This document shows, in pieces, positions 12,269 to 24,213 of a stretch of 64,000 nucleotides of DNA (the first letter of the stretch is position 1; each line of letters starts with the position of its first letter). The notes below the pieces were generated by a model. It was not told the DNA's origin. It worked only from the letters and a program-made list of their open reading frames with translations, and did no database searches. The translations under genes and the position numbers were made by a program. Source of the stretch: Lycorma delicatula (Eukaryota; Arthropoda; Insecta; Hemiptera; Fulgoridae); assembly GCF_047948215.1 (NCBI RefSeq), contig NC_134456.1, positions 198,474,034 through 198,538,033 of the forward strand, read 5' to 3'.

Positions 12269-14110
12269 CTAGGCACTCAACCGCAGGCCTGTCCGGCCCG
12301 GCACCCTCCGGAGTCTTCTTCTTGCATGGAACTCCTCAGCTGCATGTAGCTTTCCCAAAAATCTTTTAGCAAAGTCCTCAATAGTTTTCCAGACTTACTC
12401 ACCTTTAATCAGGATCTGCTGAGTTTCATCCAATCTAAACATGCACCGGCAGCCCAGTTTGTCTTGCATTTCCCTCCGTCCTTCCTCGAAACGCGGGTAG
12501 CAAAAACAGCCTTGCTCTGGAGTTTCTGTCACCTCGCAATCAGGACATTTGTCCGAAGAGTTCAGTCCAAACCTATAAAGGTAAGATCTGAAGCCGCCAT
12601 GGCCCGCCAGGAATTGAGTAAGTCTATATCCCACCGAGCCATGCGACCTTCCACACAAACTCCACAAATCTCCTATTATTTGGTGAGTCCATCGGCCTTT
12701 AATGCCGCGGTCCCATCTCTCCTCCCATTTTTCCATCAAATCCTCATGTGTAAGCTCAGTTACACGCTTATTATAATCAGGTGATAAATCATTCTGCTCT
12801 CTCAACCTCTTTCTTTTTGTCAACATCAAATCGATGGCCAAACGTCCTTCCAGCACTTTCTGCCTCTAAGGAAACTGTCCGATAAGCAGAGATCAAATGA
12901 AGACAGCACCTTATGTGAAAAGACTCCAATTTCCCTCTGTACTTGCCATACTCAGCTACTCCTGCTCACAGGCTCGGCTCCATACAATAGAGCGGAGTAT
13001 GCCAGTCCGACTGGCAACCTCCTACGTTGCTGAAGTGGGCCGCCCCTGCTCGGAAGGAGGCTGACAACCAATCGCAGTCCCCTTTCAGCATTCTCGCTTG
13101 CCTCGAGGCATGGACTCCAAACCTAAGTCTGGAGTCGATACATATCCCAAGATACTTAATTGCCGGCCTCGTTACTATCTTACTCCCTTCCGTATCAAAA
13201 GCTTTTACGGGCCTTCTTTTTGCGGAGGTAATAACCACTGCCTCAGTTTTTTGTGGTGCAAGCTCCAGCCCGACACCGGCTATCCAGGGTACTGATCGAT
13301 CGCTGAAAAGGAGTAACGCATTTTACTGACAGCCTTCCGCCTAGTATTAGTGTCAATCACCGTAGCAAGATCGTCTGCATATCCAAATAAGGCTGCTCCA
13401 TGAGGCAGTGTCACCCAAAACACCCCGTTGTAAGTAACATTCCAGAGGGTCAGTCCAAGGACGATCCCTGTGGCACACCTCTACCTAGACATCGTTCAAG
13501 TAGTTCGCACTACACCTGACATATCAGCTTACGCCCAGTGAGATACGACCGTACCGTTCTTATCAAATACTCCGGGACATCAAAAGCCGCCAAGGAATGC
13601 ATTATTGCGCTGTGAGAAATTCAGTTAAATGCATTTCTCACATCAATCGTCTTAAGACACCCATCCTACCTCCACTACCTCTCATAAACCTCGTCATCTC
13701 GCACACACTCGCCACAGCAACCAAGGCGGACCTTTCCCCACGAAAGCCAAATTGCCTCGGAGAGTCTGTCCGTCTTCTCCACATCTCTATATGCGCTGTT
13801 GTATCATTCGCTTCAATATCTTGGCGAGTCAATCATGGCCAACGGCCGGTATGAGGAGGGAAGTGCCAGATCCCTCCCCATTTTAGGCAGCAGCCGCTGT
13901 TTCTTCCACCTGTCTGGAAAACGTCTTCAGTGAGGCAGGTATTGTACGTTTCCAGGTAGACATCCTGCTGAGGCCGAGCTGCCAATTATTCGGGAGCCAG
14001 TTCGGTGCTGGCGCCTTATCCACAGGAATTCTCGATGTCGCGGTCATGTACTCCTCGTTGGTGAACGGGTGGAGGTTCCGTCTATTCCGTCTCTTCTGTG
14101 TGTTAATCTT
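12269..14110 (-). pseudogene. R1-like LINE ORF2 remnant (reverse transcriptase and C-terminal domain)
   Basis: Translated on the minus strand in several frames, the order is that of an R1-type ORF2. First comes an early reverse transcriptase part (FTNEEY, then DKAPAPN at about 14000, standing for KAPGPDG). Next are SYRP-like and AMID-like pieces near 13840 and QFGFRG near 13750. GVPQG and the catalytic FGYADDLATV follow at about 13480-13370, then a KTEAVVITSAKRR segment at about 13240. A C-terminal part containing GRWTHQIIGDLW and HGSVGYRLTQFLAGHGGFRSY lies at 12700-12580. The C-terminal zinc knuckle reads CPDCEVTETPEQGCF, where the family usually has a His after the Glu, so a ligand seems lost. 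The reading ends in RRRLRRVPGRTGL before the stop at 12269. Several frameshifts and stops make it inactive. Confidence 0.85.
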
Positions 14111-14375
14111 TAAGCTTCTATTTTTCAGGTAAAATCAATACACCAATCACTACATCAGGCCATACTCTTTCAGGAATCATTTCTTAGTTTAGTATCCAGG
14201 GGTTAGTTAATTCGGTTATAGATGAAGACGTAAAGAGTAAAATCTGTCTACGAAGACGAAGATTGGAATGAATAGAAAAAAGATATTTGAAGATGAAGAA
14301 TTTATGAAGTATGAGGTTAAGCCTTTGTAGAAATAAATAGAAAAGTGCATGAAATAGTCCAGCAATGTTGCAATA

Positions 14376-14996
14376 CAGAATGATTCAGGAGGAAAGGGAA
14401 ATAATTGGGGATGTCGTTCTAGATCTTGAAATAAAAAAGAAAGTTCATACAAACGTATGTCGGAAAATGCGCGTTATACAAGGGTAAACTTCATGGGTTC
14501 TTTTATATTTTGACTTGAAAAATCGACTAAAACAGGTCCCAGAATTGTATCTCCCGTAGTATTCATGATATCAAATGTAATAATACAGAAAAATTTGGTA
14601 CGAAAATCAGATTATTTTTTTTTTTTTTTTTAGTAATTTAACAAAGTTGTACTGTACTTCAAACACTGAACTTCAAATATAAAAAAAAACTTTCTTTTCG
14701 TCACGGAAGTTTTCTGTTTTCCGTTGGATATGAAACTGCGGGAAATACAGTTCTGAGACTTGTTTATTCGATTTTTCAGGTCAAAAAAAAGAAATTAAGT
14801 TTATTCCTTATATTACGGCTTAAAGATTTCAGTATGACGTCAGTTCACCGAAGAACTGAGATCCGGGAGAAATATTTCGCTAGCCGTGACTGTATAACAA
14901 AGCGTTTTCGTATATATGTTAGTATGAACGTTTTTCTTTACTTCAAGCTCTATAATCAATTCCCAAATTATTTCCCTTTCATCTTGAGTCATTCTG
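14376..14996. mobile_element. TA-flanked MITE with long terminal inverted repeats, mariner-like
   Basis: The 621-bp element begins cagaatga and ends tcattctg, with TA on each outer side (14374-14375 and 14997-14998), the insertion duplication of Tc1/mariner elements. The inverted repeats run about 200 bp or more inwards with perhaps 75% identity, left arm about 14376-14570 and right arm about 14745-14996. The right arm, read inwards, shares ctgaaaaatcgaataaa, ctgaaatttt-like and gctagcgaaa-like strings with the ends of the 51944-54325 element, so the two are related. There is no transposase, so it would need one supplied in trans. Its right end overlaps the start of duplicated block B. Confidence 0.8.
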
Positions 14997-17900
14997 TATT
15001 GTAAAACAGGTTGCCTACTTTTGCAAACGCTTTGTTTTTACAGGGAACATTTAAGTATGTACTTATCTTTTTACGGTCGGTATGAAAAATTGGTTTATTA
15101 ACTGCTTGCATGTGAATTGATAAACACCTTAGCATTATAGTGTTGCTAATATAATAAAGTGTTAGCAGAAAAGTGTTTTTCTCCCTCCTTTTATGAGGCT
15201 CATTTACAATCTCTAAAGTATTTCGTTCCTTTTCTCAGCTTCAGATGCTCTAAAAATTATTTTTTTACATGTAGATTATTTATTTATTTTGTGTTTCTTA
15301 AATAAATTTTTTGGTAGGGTTGTCTTTAAGGAATAATAATTTTGTCGATTATTCTTCCTCGCCACTAATAAAAAAGAGAATATATATATTAAATATTATT
15401 TCCACAATCTTGTCCTTGTCAGAAGTAAAGCTTTAATAATACTAATTTTGGTCTAAACTTGTAACAGTTTTTAAATGATTGTCTGTAATATTTTGCGCCA
15501 TTTCAGTAATTTTTGTTGATTGGAAATATAATGATAGTTTTCCGTTATTTACTGTGTCCTTTGTTATCTATTTTTTAATATATTCACCTCTATTTGTTAA
15601 TAAGTATGATAAGTAATATTGTCGTTTATTATAATCAATATTCTGAATTGGACCTGCGTTAGGGCAGGTTTTCTTTATCGATTTATTTTATTCTAAAATT
15701 TCTTCTAGGTTTTCTTTCATTACTGTTTTTCCCCCTTTTAAATCCTTGATTTAACTCATTGCTTCTATTCTTCAAGATATTCTCTTCGCTTTCGTTCTTA
15801 CATTATAAAAACATTTTCAAATAGTTTACTATACTTCTTAGTTCCTTTTTCATTATCTTATTCGTTTAAAGTAAAGAGTATTTACAGTTCTATTAAGAAA
15901 AGAAATCGTTTTAGTTAAAACAGAGTAATTAATTTATAAATAGAATCTATACCTTCAAGAAAATAATTAATTTTTAACTATAAAAACTTGGGGGTGTGGA
16001 CATTCAAGAATTAGCCTTAACGCGTATGCGCACTCGCGTATGTTTGACTATTTCAGTAGTATTGATTATAAAATTACATTCTTTGTTGAAAAGTATTTTA
16101 ATATAAATTAATTTTATCCTGCGTAAAAAATGTCGAAGTAGAAACAAATTGTTTGATATTTCTACTATAAATAGTAGGAGTAGTACTAGTAGTAGTAGTA
16201 AAGATGTATAAATACATACTTCTATATCCTTTTTTTTTAATCCAAGGTTCTTACAGATCGCGTATTATTCAGTTCCAGACTTATACGATTCGTGATAACA
16301 ATATAAGGAAACATTGAATACATTCGTCGGTTACGTTGTTATCGTTACTAATTGTATGTGTGTGTGTGTGTGCATGTTCGCGCGCGCACACACATTATGT
16401 AGTTTAAAAACCTACTTTGATAAAACTAAAAAGTCGTCTTGAAAATTATGTTTATTCTACTTTTAGGCAATTAGGATTTACCGTATATTTTTGTTCTTTA
16501 TTACTTTGTTTTTCGCATTTGTTGATTCATCCTGTTTTTAAATTCTTCTTTTATTTGTTATTTTTTTTGTCATTATTTTTTTTTTTGTAATCAGCATATT
16601 GTTTTATAGATAATAAATTACTAATACTTTATTAATCTTTTGGGCTATACTTACTGTATATTAGTCGATATGTTTTAAGCTTAACTCATTTAACAACTGA
16701 GGTAAAAAATCAAGGATTGTGTTGTTAGTTTAGTATCCATTGCATATGCTATATTAGTGTAGGCATATAACGGATTGTTTCAACACAGAAGGCAATTCTT
16801 TAATCTGTTGCTTCATATTATCTGTCCCAGTATTTCGCATGCCTGTGAAACATGTTACATACAAGAAGTACCGATTACACTTGCTTTCTGTGAGAGTAAT
16901 GATGTTCATTGTACAGTCAGTTCCTTCGGTGATCAGAGCGAAGAAATTCACTTGTAGGTAATCGCCTGCATTTCGTTACCTTGATATACAGCCGTATATT
17001 TGGCTCAATGTGTAAATCTACGGTAAAACCTTTAGTAAGATTTTGTTTTACTGTTAATAATAGGTTTGTAATTTTCGGTAGTAACTTGTAAACCATATTA
17101 GATCGCCTTCAACCGTTAGTGCATTTAGCATATATGTATTTTTTTCCAAAAATTTTTATATAACGTACGCGATTTCACTTGATTACAGAAATTTGTCTTT
17201 TAAAGTTTAAATACCCATATTTTAAACCAAAAAGTTTTCTTAAAAGAATAGCTTTCAATTTGGCATATGTAAAACTTAATTATAGAATTATAAATACTCA
17301 AAATTGTCTTCGTTAATGAGACAGAAGTACAGTGAGATCTGTACTTAGTTTGAAGATTAAAAAACAAATTACTTTTTAATCCATTTCTTTTTGTCCCTTG
17401 CGTCTGAAATACTCGCTACTTGCCTAAGTTGGCTTAAAATGGAAATCATTTTAATTATTATGACCCGACTGTCATAGATGTAAAGATGTTTGCCTCCGTT
17501 TTGATTGGCATGTCACACTTTTAATGACACAGCATATTGAAACCACTATTATAATTCTTACGGCTTGTACTTTCACGTTTTGGCTTTGTTGTGAAGATAA
17601 GATTTCTAGTACAATAATGTCAAAAGTTTATAGTCTTTCTAGGCACTTTTACTCACAATCTACTCATGTTTGAAAAAATTCTTACCTTAAAATTGACGAT
17701 GAATTATGGGGATAACAATGTACTAATAATAATAATAATAATAATGAAGAACTAATAATATAATAAAGGAAATAGTTATTTTAATAGACTTAAAAAAAGC
17801 GCTGTATAATACAACAAAACCGGTCATGGTACGATACGAATCTCCATACAACATGTAGAGTAAGCCCCTTCATAAAGGAAAGTTTGATAAAATAAATTTA

Positions 17901-19407
17901 ATTATTTCCTCTTATAAACAACTTATTAATTATCTAAACTATCTTTTTAATACAAGACAAGTAAGAAATATGATTTTGTACGCGTGTGAGCTGATATTTT
18001 TTTTTTTTAATTTGGCTCCGATTTCAAAAAGTCTTAATCTTAAAAGTAGTATGTCTTTTGTTTTAGTGCGTTTTTAAATCTGTTTTAAATTGTCTTTACT
18101 GTAATTATTAGGAAAGGTTTAAATATTTATAAATTTTTCAACAGTTGCTTAATATTATCTTAATTCTTTTTCAACTTCTGTAATTGTGAAAAACTGACTG
18201 TAATAAAAAATTTAAACAACCAAATTTTATCCGGTTACAATAGTTTTTCTATAACAAGTTTGTGAGTAATGTCAGAAAATTTATACTGGAATATGAATCC
18301 AGGAACAGGTGATTAAGTGATAGCCATACGTCGGTCGGTACTACATTATAATTATAGGAATTGTTTATAAATTAAAAATTTACATCGGAGTGTGGAGTAT
18401 GAGGTGAGTGAAGATTGTGAAAGAGGGACTAAAGTGACTAAAGATTGTGAAAGAGGGAAAGGTTAAGCTTTAAAAAAAATGATTTCCTTTTCTCGGTGCA
18501 GTGGCCGAAATAATAACTCACGACCCAAATTTATTGCTTTGTTTAGTCAGTTTTCTGTTTATCTTGTATCGGGTGTGTAGTACGGTAAGATCGATTTAAC
18601 AATTTATTTAACTGGGACATTTTTTCCCCGGTTATTGTTTTTCCCCCGGAGGAGGCTGATTTTAAAACATAGAAAAGAAATTAATATTGTTACAGTAAAT
18701 GCGTAATGAAAATTATATCAAAGAGACATTGAAATTTATGTAATTAGTAGAAAGATAATTTACACTATTCAAAATTAGCTCTTCATAAAAACTACATTTT
18801 TTTTTTACTGTTATTTCGGTTCATGCAGAACCCTACACCGGTTATTTATTTACTACTAGGATATAATAAAAGCATAAATGCTGTGTTTTGGGTGCAGAAT
18901 AGAATATTGGTTATTAACACCTAGTTGTTTTAACTTAACCTTAATCTGCTAGTCGTCTGTAAACATTTAACAAAACAAAAAAACGAGGAGGGAAAATCCC
19001 AAAAATTATTGCTTATATAAAATAAATATTTATCGTAATAAATTGTTTTTATTTTATGAAAGAACAGGACAAAAGTATTGATTTCTGAATTTGAAAATTC
19101 TCTCTAACCCGGAAATGGCAACTTGTTTTGCCATTAAGATCTTAAAAGTACGATGGACGTCGGTTTGGTAGTCTGTATCCCTCATAGAATACAGTAAAAT
19201 AGTTTGATATACAATTATGAAAATTAAATTAATTTTAAATATTGTATATTAGTATTCAAATCAATATTTATTAATTTATATCTTGTATTTATTTCTCTTT
19301 ATTCAGTACCAGTTTCGAATTATTTTTGTTAGGAATTTCTATTCATCAGATTGTTCCTATTAAATATAGAAAAAAGTATTACATAAACTAACGGACACTT
19401 GTTTTTC

Positions 19408-19455
19408 ATTGATATTGTTACGAAACCCCTTTAGGGGTTTCGTAACAATATCAAT
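19408..19455. repeat. 48-bp near-perfect palindrome, only in copy B
   Basis: Two 23-base arms (19408-19430 and 19433-19455) separated by tt, the left arm beginning attgatattgttacg. Copy A has only the left arm (about 4443-4470) and then runs straight into the shared flank. The right arm is an inverted copy of the left one, as made by template switching at a fork or hairpin. Confidence 0.95.
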
Positions 19456-19470
19456 TTTTATAAAGAGTAC

Positions 19471-19471
<1 letters not shown>

Positions 19472-19544
<73 letters not shown>
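19472..19544. repeat. (AC)n microsatellite in copy B
   Basis: About 73 bases of AC repeat, ending in atgtgtgtgagagggg. It corresponds to the left half of the (AC)n-(GT)n structure in copy A. Confidence 0.95.
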
Positions 19545-19546
<2 letters not shown>

Positions 19547-20429
19547 GTGTGTGAGAGGGGAAGAGGGATAAAAGGTATTAATTAATGATCTTTGAAATTA
19601 TAACTACAGTTTTGTAAAATTCTTAAAAATATATAAAAAATATTCAAATAAAATAAGAAAGGGCGTAAAAATAAAAATTAGTAAGCGCGTAATGTACGCC
19701 TGCCGTAATAATATTTTTTTCAACTCTGTGTAAGCCCCAATTCAAGCGTATTGAAATTACAGGAATCGTAAACAGATTCCTGTTTAATGAAAATTAATGC
19801 GATCGTTCTGGAGTTGCAGAATAAGGAAAAAAACATGCCAGTTATTATTACATTATGCCTACAGTTTAGTTTACAATGTAGCTGTGATTATAATCACTGC
19901 ACAATGAATTTTTTACAAGTAGATCGTGTGCGAGACAGTTTGTATAAAGGTGATGCAATAAGCTTACATTTTCGATCACATTACTTAAATTTTCATAAGT
20001 AAGTGTAATAGTATTCTGCGTGAATTCCACGCGTTAATTCCCTTAAACCCCAGTTAAGAATTCTGTATCTTCCTTTTCATTCTCTTGTATTAAATTAAAA
20101 AATAGAATGGGAGTAAAGAAAAATTTTTTATGCAAAGATTGTATGTATTTAAGTAAAAATATTATATCTTTTAAATTCTCTAAATTTCGTCTTACAGGAG
20201 TCACATTACAAACATCAACCACCAATTTAGTGACCTTTAAAAACTCAAGATTTAAAGGTAGATTAACAGTATAATTTTTTTCTGTCCGATATATTTAAAA
20301 AAAACAGTTATTCGTCTTTAAAATAATGAGCATTATTTCTATTTAATTATAGATTAGTCGTTTAAAAGACCGACGATGAAAAAAAGTCGTTCACAGCTTT
20401 ATTTTCGAAATAATTTTATAAATCTTAAG

Positions 20430-21300
20430 TGTTAAAATGAGATCAGTTTATCATTACGCTTTAACAAAACGGTACTGACTGAATTTTTTGTCATAATTTG
20501 GTTGATGCTATTCTGCATTCCTTTTTGTTCTACATAACCTTTCAATCTGAATACATTTAGTCATTCTTCATCCTCAAATGTCTTTTTCATACATTCTAAT
20601 CCTTTTCTTCTAAACTTTTTAATCTCTACACGCCCCTCATCTTTAAATATAGTAAATACCGGATGTTTTAATTCACGGCCTACCAATATAAGTAAACAAA
20701 AAGAAGATTTTGCTGCAAGTTTCTCTCCTCTTTATTTATATCAAGAACTCTTCCTTTCGAATTTATCACCGTATAATTTTCAAACCAAAAAAAATGTGTA
20801 TCCAAGATCTGCATTTGATACTAGAGACTTCTATTTTCATTAAAACTCTCCTTGCTTGTGCCAGTCTGCTTTTTATGTATTCATTGCTACATTCTCCTTA
20901 GTTAAACACTTGTCATATATTATGTTTCCCTATCTTTATATTCATTATTCTCTCAGCTACGATATTTCATTGCATTTGTTTTATTTATTGTCTTATTTAC
21001 TTCCAAACTAAATTTGTCTACTAACAATAAATCCATTAGATTCAGAAATACATTGTCACTGGCAAATCTTAACGATTTTTTCTCTTTAGAGTTATGCCGC
21101 TCCAAAATTTGTCTTTCAATTCGTTTATTGTTTCTTGTTATTTCTTCTTCTTATTCATTCTCTATCGTAATGATGTCAGGCTAATTCTCGTCTCTCACCT
21201 TGTTGAATCAGATCTTCTCTTTGAACTTGATATTTGCCCAGGTTGTTCATAATGTCTACTTTCCTTTTAATTCAGTCTAATTTTCTTTAATGTTAAGACA
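20430..21300 (-). pseudogene. Ancient LINE-like remnant (copy B counterpart)
   Basis: This is the same decayed segment as 5560-6400. Here a poly-A tract that breaks the frame in copy A is shorter. A minus-strand reading of about 57 codons from about 20730 down to about 20560 is therefore continuous (GEKLAAKSSF through GRVEIKKFRRKGLECMKK), with one TGA before another 40 open codons. There is no start codon at its beginning. I do not recognise this part. The upstream LRFASDN motif near 21070 supports a LINE origin for the block. Confidence 0.35.
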
Positions 21301-22339
21301 TGTATTTTCGGTTCTTAAATTTTTTTCTAAAGAAAGTATTTTGAAATCCTCTGTTTAGGCAATATAATTTTTTCGTTTTTAAAATCTTTCATTTAAACCA
21401 AATACGTAGGGTCATATTAACAACCTCCCTCTTTGTTGAAATTGGTTGAAAATATAAAATTTACATTATTTTTCAAATAATTCCAAAACATTCATTTACA
21501 AAAGTCAGCAGTCGATGATGATGTTCAATTTTCCCTGTAAAAGTAACCGTTCTGAGGTCTTTTTTTTAGTAGTATCAGTCCGCCTAATTTACAACCTAAA
21601 TTTTTCATCATTCTAGATTAAAGTTTCTTAGATTGTTAACCGAAGTGATGTTAGCACACATGCTATCCGTAGACAGAATTTTTATCCAAAACTTTTTATC
21701 CAAAAAATGTTTTTTTTTCTCTTTTACAGCTAATTATAATTGCCTTGAAAGTAAGTTTTTCCGCTTAAGATATCGTTGAACGGTTTATTGATCAAAAAGT
21801 AACTTTTTTGTATCGTTGTGTTTTTCGAGATACTAAGATTTATCAATCAAATAATAATTGGAGAATAAAGGTTTGGATTCGATTTCTTTTTGTAAAAACC
21901 TGCTACTGAAAGTCTACCGTGCGGTATAATCTGATACAATTTTTCGGATCGTCTACAATCAGGATTTGTTACCCGAGGATTTTCATTTTTTGTTTTTGTT
22001 TTAATTTTGGTTTCAGACATATTTTGTTAAACACTTATTTTATTACAAAAATTTCTGTAACTTAACCTTCCAGGTGGTAATATAAATATTTGCTATAAAG
22101 TTTGTGATAATTGTGTATACGAATGATTAGAGAGAGAGTTTTTGTTGCGGTCACTAATGAAATTTTTTTGTTTTATGTGTGTAAAGTTTGTAATCTGTAC
22201 TTTACGCGTAGTACGTAGGTTGCTTTATTTGGTTTTCAGAACTCTGAATTGATTGTAAAGCCTTCTTCATTCGGAGCCTTTTTTTAGGGAACGTAGGCAG
22301 TCGGTTCACCTGTTCGTGAAGCGAGTATACCTATAACAT

Positions 22340-24140
22340 ATATTCCTGCAACGTCGAGCATATATTGTTATCTTATAAAACGAAAATATAATATTAGCAG
22401 TTAACGTTAAAATGTAATTGGTCTGGACCTAGAAATTTCTGCGCCCTTCCGACATACAGTGGGGAAAATGTGGAGAAATTTGTTGTCGGTCTTGAAAACA
22501 GTTGTAACCTTGAATCGCGCATTGTATCTCCATACACTAATTATATCATTATAAACTTAAACTAATTATTATTCGGCCTTCAGGTTCGTAATAAGTTATA
22601 ACCTCAGATTTTCATTGATTATTATTTCTAGTATCGGTAATACTTTTTAATATTTTGTTTTTAAATCAATTTTTCCTTAGTAAATATAATTTTTATAATT
22701 TTTTTCGGTTTTTTAGGTGGTTTTTTCTTTTCACGCGGAATGTTTATCTAAAAAAAAGCTGTTTTTTCTTTCACAGAAAATAAACAGTGCCTGTAATTGA
22801 TTAAGATAGTAAATCAATCTTAGCCTCAGTCCCATAATTGTCGAAGTAAGACAAGACTTACGTTGTCTCAATCACTTATTTCGTAATTTTCTGAAAATAT
22901 CCCACGTTTGAAAATAAACTAATGATGCTTATACTTAAGTATATGAACAGTTTTTGCCTGCTCTATATACTCAGTCATAAATGTAAAATAAAAGCTGTCT
23001 TTTTAAGGAAATGTTAATTTAGATTATAAAAATGAAATTTTCCTATTTATGGGCATATTTCATTTAAAAATAATTAATGCAGTTAATAATTTACTATCGG
23101 TATTACAGTTAAAACACCAAATTGCATGGATTATTAAAAGTCTGATATTTTGAGATTTAATTTACAAACTTACTCAATTTCTTAAACTGCCTTTGAACCA
23201 CTTCTGAGTAGAAATTCGTTCACACCCGTTCATCTTAAGTTTGTTGTATATCCGTTGAATTATTTACGGCTACTCCAGAATATTTTGCTGCTCTTTCTGT
23301 TGGATTTTTATAGAAACGAAGTTGAGCGCAGTCTCTTTCACAGAACATGTTATTTTATATAAAAATTAAATATCTTTCCGCACATTTTTATATGTGAGTG
23401 TTGCCGACTTTTTAATGTAAACTTATTATCGCCTTTGTTACTCAGAGTAGGTAAGACATTATTAAAATCGTCAGTAGAAAATGGTAGCTCGTTTTTTTGT
23501 TTTTTTTTTTTTAGAGAAAATAGGATAGATTCAAATAATAAAATAATAGCGCACGCATGTAACGGACCATATTAAAAAAAAATCACTAACAGTATTGCTA
23601 CATTTCTCTTGTGATTCATTATTAATAACAGTAATATAGCCTACAGTTGTACTTAAAATGATAAATAATTTATATATATCTATATTTGATTTTTTTTTTA
23701 ATTTTATCTGTTTTAATAGTTATCTATATTTTATTTAATGTTCTGTGCTTGTTTATCACATTCAACATTTGCAATGATATGACGGTTTTATATGATTATA
23801 CATGCATTTAATTTAAATTATCATTAGCGTATTCCATATTTCCTTTTAAAGTCGTTCATTTTCAGTAAATATGTGTAATAGACGTCAAAAATAACGAAAA
23901 TATTTATTGTTTGTAGTATTTATTTTGCATTCAGATTAAATTCTGTTACAGAACATAGTTTTTATAATGTGTTACGGCATTTAATAATACTATAAGTAAC
24001 GTTTAATTAAGCCATTAAGCAACAAATATAACGTGGTATGTGCTTATACTTTTGATAACAATATCAAAAGTACTTTTGCGCATTTGTTGCCCGAATATAC
24101 TCGCACTATAGTTATGAAACTAGTCGAGACGCGGACTGTA
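22340..24140. other. A+T-rich stretch without a gene
   Basis: Single-copy sequence continuing from duplicated block B. I see homopolymer runs, no open frame of interest and no repeat I can name. A small hairpin (10-base arms acttttgata, loop acaa) lies at 24048-24071. Confidence 0.6.
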
Positions 24141-24150
24141 CATAATGGAT

Positions 24151-24190
24151 GTTAAACGGGTTTGCCCAGTAGCGCCTCTTTTCCAAGTCT
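24151..24190. repeat. 40-bp dispersed repeat, copy 1
   Basis: It matches 31871-31910 at 35 of 40 positions, sharing aaacgggtttgcc and agcgcctctttt. It is G+C-rich for the region. No larger match around it was seen, so it is probably a fragment of an old element. Confidence 0.6.
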
Positions 24191-24213
24191 TGTTGGAGTA
24201 TCTTGCTGTAGTA

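Larger units (their letters stand above)
11600..14110 (-). mobile_element. R1-clade-like non-LTR retrotransposon, 5'-truncated
   Basis: The element lies on the minus strand. Coding matter for the reverse transcriptase starts at about 14110 and runs to a stop at 12269-12271. It is followed by a 3' UTR-like region that includes a (CA)n tract and a stretch at about 11640-11770 with ggttagcctagggtgg and gttttagtcggttg, typical in style of LINE 3' UTRs. The endonuclease and ORF1 are absent, as in normal 5' truncation. The local base composition is clearly richer in G+C than the flanks, which suggests a fairly recent arrival compared with the host background. The flanks are not 28S rDNA, so this is a dispersed relative of R1 rather than an R1 in its usual target. 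The exact 3' end and target-site duplication were not found. Confidence 0.85.
14973..22339. repeat. Large duplicated block, copy B
   Basis: This is the second copy of the block at 1-7402. It is intact on both sides, so its surroundings show where the visible match starts and ends. The left boundary lies inside the right terminal repeat of the 14376-14996 element, but that limit is set only by the window edge in copy A. On the right the sequence runs on without a break past 22339. Copy B carries a 48-bp near-perfect palindrome (19408-19455), an insertion near 21690 that repeats tttttatccaaa, and a short extra segment near 21830-21860, all absent from copy A. Confidence 0.95.

Noticed and set aside
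11776..12369. A 197-codon plus-strand open reading with a poly-Thr-His stretch
   Set aside because: It is the antisense of the LINE 3' region plus a CA microsatellite. The Thr-His run is the translated repeat and the end overlaps the LINE C-terminus on the other strand.
12464..13329. Plus-strand open readings of 85-106 codons
   Set aside because: Antisense shadows of the R1-like reverse transcriptase on the minus strand.
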